NCBI GenBank assembly: GCA_944380235.1
Contig: CALWHD010000128.1
Span: 1 to 34,596 of the forward strand
From: an uncultured Blautia sp.
GTDB lineage: Bacteria > Bacillota > Clostridia > Lachnospirales > Lachnospiraceae
Direction: 5' to 3'
Length of the DNA stretch: 34,596 nucleotides
The number at the start of each line of letters is the position of its first letter. Within the stretch, counting starts at the first letter, position 1. Shown here one piece after another: positions 32,866-34,596 of the stretch. Position numbers and translations under genes: made by a program. Below the pieces are notes generated by a model. The model saw only the letters and a list, made by a program, of their open reading frames with translations, was not told where the DNA came from and searched no databases.

Positions 32866-32986
32866 CGCGCAGGGATGGAAGCGGCGCCTTTGGCGGCATT
32901 TCCTTCCCAAGCCGTAGGTCCCGGTATAATTCTTCGCGTAGCGAAGCAGGGCGCTCTTCGCCCTGGATTGCACCTCCGGTGCAATC
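32866..32986. other. GC-rich multi-hairpin element (candidate dispersed repeat or structured RNA)
   Basis: Four hairpins lie in 120 bases, three directly abutting. CTTCGC-GTA-GCGAAG is at 32932-32946, CAGGGCG-CTCTT-CGCCCTG at 32947-32965, GATTGCACC-TCC-GGTGCAATC at 32966-32986. A longer imperfect one, with arms GGGATGGAA and TTCCTTCCC, spans 32872-32908. The block is GC-rich within strongly AT-rich surroundings, and it contains no plausible gene. It begins right at the -35 position of the VanY-type gene. No database identity was available to me. Confidence 0.6.
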
Positions 32987-33119
32987 ATTATATCATCTTT
33001 CTTTCCGGATTTCCTTATAATGTTACAATTTTTTTAATTTTTTTATACATATATATTATAAATTATTTCCTCTTCTGCGTATATTATGCAGAATTACCAA
33101 ATATAACAAAAACAATAAA

Positions 33120-33137
33120 GGGTTATCAGGATAACCC
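33120..33137. repeat. Short perfect palindromic hairpin
   Basis: GGGTTATC and GATAACCC are 8-bp perfect arms around AG, followed on the plus strand by CAACATATTTTTG. This AT-rich gap (33000-33180) otherwise shows no gene; the hairpin may be a terminator for the element or a remnant. Confidence 0.35.
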
Positions 33138-33183
33138 AACATATTTTTGATTCATTATAGCAGGGACAGATTACACTTACAAG

Positions 33184-33235
33184 AAAAAACAGTGCACAGC
33201 CTCTCCCTTCCTAAAAGAGTTCTGTACACTGTTTT
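33184..33235 (-). terminator. Terminator after the beta-mannosidase gene and lacI remnant
   Basis: On the minus strand AAAACAGTGTACAG pairs with CTGTGCACTGTTTT (33222-33235 with 33186-33199, one G-T pair), and a run of T follows. Confidence 0.85.
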
Positions 33236-33237
33236 CT

Positions 33238-33450
33238 TTATTTTCCCGTAGAATCTTTCTCTACGATTTTATATCCCATTTTCAGTTCTTTGCACACGGG
33301 TGTTTCACTGGTCTCCAGAAGTTCTGTCAGCATGAATGCTGCTTCTATTCCGCTGGTCTTATAGCAGAAGTGCACCGTTTTCAGCCGTGCAATCTCGTTG
33401 CTGGTCACCTTTCTTCTTCCCTTCTGACGATTAAATATCCCAAACGCTTT
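33238..33450 (-). pseudogene. C-terminal remnant of a LacI-family regulator
   Basis: A 70-codon frame without a proper start matches the last part of LacI/GalR-type repressors: ARLKTVHFCYKTSGIEAAFM corresponds to the L-T-V-h...G.eAA..L segment, and ELKMGYKIVEKDST to the family ending k-l-gYkIv-R-dST. The helix-turn-helix and most of the sugar-binding domain are missing, and the frame is closed upstream by a stop at 33451. It overlaps the last 20 bases of the beta-mannosidase gene in another frame, and its stop precedes a good terminator. It was probably a regulator truncated by deletion when the mannosidase gene was joined to it. Confidence 0.7.
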
Positions 33451-34596
33451 TCAGCCGGATTCCCTCCGGTGTTCCCCGTAAAATTTCTACTGTCCTGCTG
33501 TCTCCGTTTAAGTCAAAATAGTTATCTGACAGCACCAGATCCTCATTTTCATTCAGGATCTCCACGCTCTTCGCATAAGTACAGGCGCTGACTGTGATCT
33601 TATTTCCCTCCAGTTTGTAAGTAAGCTTCGGATCCTCATAACGGAAATATTTCGGATAAGAAAAGATTACAGTTCCTTCGGAAATCCGTTCTCCCTTTTC
33701 CCATGCCTCATAGCTGACATATTCACTGAACACATCCACATCCGGAAGTTCCACTTTGTCCAGCCATACACTGGAAAGCGCCGGAACACTGATTTCTTTT
33801 TCCTCCCCGCCAAGTATTTCACCCTTGGTGTTTCTGAGATTCCATTTTACCAAAATCTTCCTGTCCTTTAAGGTTTCATTGGTCACATTAAGGCGGATGG
33901 ATTTTTCAAATTCAAAATGCTGACGGTTCATATTCGCCTCCTGGGTCATCCAGCTTTCCTCCTCACAGGAGATCATCACCGGAGCAAAAAAGCGTTTCGC
34001 ATAATAATGCAGAGCTTTCCATCTGCCGCAGTAATCAATAGAGGACCAGGAGATTACCGGCCAGCAGTCATTCAGCTGCCAGTAAACTGCACCCATACAT
34101 CTTCCCCGGTTTCTTCTGAAATGCTCCACCCCGTAGCGGATGGCATCTGCCTGAAGAAGCTGGGATGCATAGATCAGGGTCTTAAAATCCATGGGATAAC
34201 GGTAAGTCTGCTGAAGATAATTCATGATTTTTCCGTTCGCCCCGTAATTTCTCTGATGCTTTTCCATTATATAGGAGAAAATATTCTTATCTCTTGGATC
34301 ATCCGTAAATTCATCTATTGTCTTTTCACTTGGAAATGCCTGGAAGCCAAACTCAGAAGCATAGCGGAAAAAGAATTTCCTGTACTCTGAGAACGGCCTG
34401 TTTCCATGCCATACTTTCCAGTAGTGCACATCTCCCCTGTCAGGATCATTGGGATTATCAAAGGAGCCGCCTGAAGAGGGACTTGCAGGCCAATAGAAAG
34501 TCTGGGGATCGTATTCTCTTAATACTTCCGGGATGATCCTCTCATACATAAAAAGATAATCACGGACTTCTGTAGGCTTGGTCACCCAGCATCTTT
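33431..34596 (-). CDS. GH2 beta-mannosidase, C-terminal part (5' end outside window)
   Basis: Partial: the frame is open to the window edge (it reads RCWVTKPTEVRDY at the break), so the N-terminal sugar-binding domains and the acid/base Glu lie beyond. The visible part of about 388 aa holds DRGDVHYWKVWHGN, the nucleophile motif ASEFGFQAFPSE (Glu within the first 100 visible residues) and GAVYWQLNDCWPVISWSSID, all typical of family 2 beta-mannosidases. After this come beta-sandwich domains (EFEKSIRLNVTNETL, EILGGEEKEISV). The gene ends KSVWDI, a normal-looking C-terminus. No signal can be judged. Release of mannose from mannans or N-glycans is the expected role. A lacI remnant follows directly. 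Confidence 0.9.
   Translation of the reverse strand, partial: RCWVTKPTEVRDYLFMYERIIPEVLREYDPQTFYWPASPSSGGSFDNPNDPDRGDVHYWKVWHGNRPFSEYRKFFFRYASEFGFQAFPSEKTIDEFTDDPRDKNIFSYIMEKHQRNYGANGKIMNYLQQTYRYPMDFKTLIYASQLLQADAIRYGVEHFRRNRGRCMGAVYWQLNDCWPVISWSSIDYCGRWKALHYYAKRFFAPVMISCEEESWMTQEANMNRQHFEFEKSIRLNVTNETLKDRKILVKWNLRNTKGEILGGEEKEISVPALSSVWLDKVELPDVDVFSEYVSYEAWEKGERISEGTVIFSYPKYFRYEDPKLTYKLEGNKITVSACTYAKSVEILNENEDLVLSDNYFDLNGDSRTVEILRGTPEGIRLKSVWDI

Noticed and set aside
1..34596. CRISPR array, integrase, insertion sequence or prophage
   Set aside because: I saw no regularly spaced repeats, transposase or phage structural genes on either strand.

Overview
The window looks like chromosomal DNA from a Gram-positive, low-to-moderate G+C Clostridia, most likely a Lachnospiraceae (Blautia-like) gut anaerobe. 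The reasons are strong AGGAGG-type ribosome sites, consensus sigma-A promoters (TTGACA-17-TATAAT), SpoVG, the GlgC/GlgD pair, a DnaD plus DnaI/DnaC-type helicase loader, and the style of the carbohydrate enzymes. Genus is inference. There is no rRNA, CRISPR array, integrase or insertion sequence. Most genes are ordinary housekeeping or carbohydrate genes.

Layout, left to right. Bases 1-165 hold a tRNA-Pro(CGG) with a consensus promoter and a terminator. Next come a small unknown protein and an RsmF-like rRNA m5C methyltransferase on +. Convergent to them is a minus-strand glycogen operon, glgC-glgD-spoVG. Divergent from glgC is murC, followed by a gap of about 315 bp holding a cluster of DnaA boxes (three perfect TTATCCACA copies plus near matches). 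The cluster sits directly upstream of the operon dnaD - helicase loader - divergent PRPP synthetase. A lone 70-residue membrane protein follows.

From 10.9 to 22.9 kb the genes run on the minus strand. They are asnS followed by a compact SbcD/SbcC-like (YhaO/YhaN-like) nuclease-ATPase pair; a METTL25/GSTCD-like methyltransferase with an 820-residue envelope protein; a small Cys/Arg-tailed unknown protein; a Gfo/Idh/MocA oxidoreductase; and a cytoplasmic GH3 glycosidase. The GH3 gene is divergent from an AraC-family regulator.

From 23.9 to 34.6 kb the minus strand carries an FGGY sugar kinase, a Y-family DNA polymerase with a YolD-like partner, a heterodimeric ABC exporter, a VanY-type D,D-carboxypeptidase and, at the window edge, a partial GH2 beta-mannosidase. 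Two gene remnants are visible: a fragment upstream of the Y-polymerase (27.68-27.95 kb) and the C-terminal piece of a LacI-type regulator overlapping the beta-mannosidase stop.

The observations most worth following are the DnaA-box cluster in front of the helicase-loader operon, a compact GC-rich element of abutting perfect hairpins near 32.9 kb that looks like a dispersed repeat or structured RNA, the membrane-hairpin YhaN-like ATPase coupled to its nuclease behind asnS, and the lacI remnant. I found no clear-cut new defence or mobile system.
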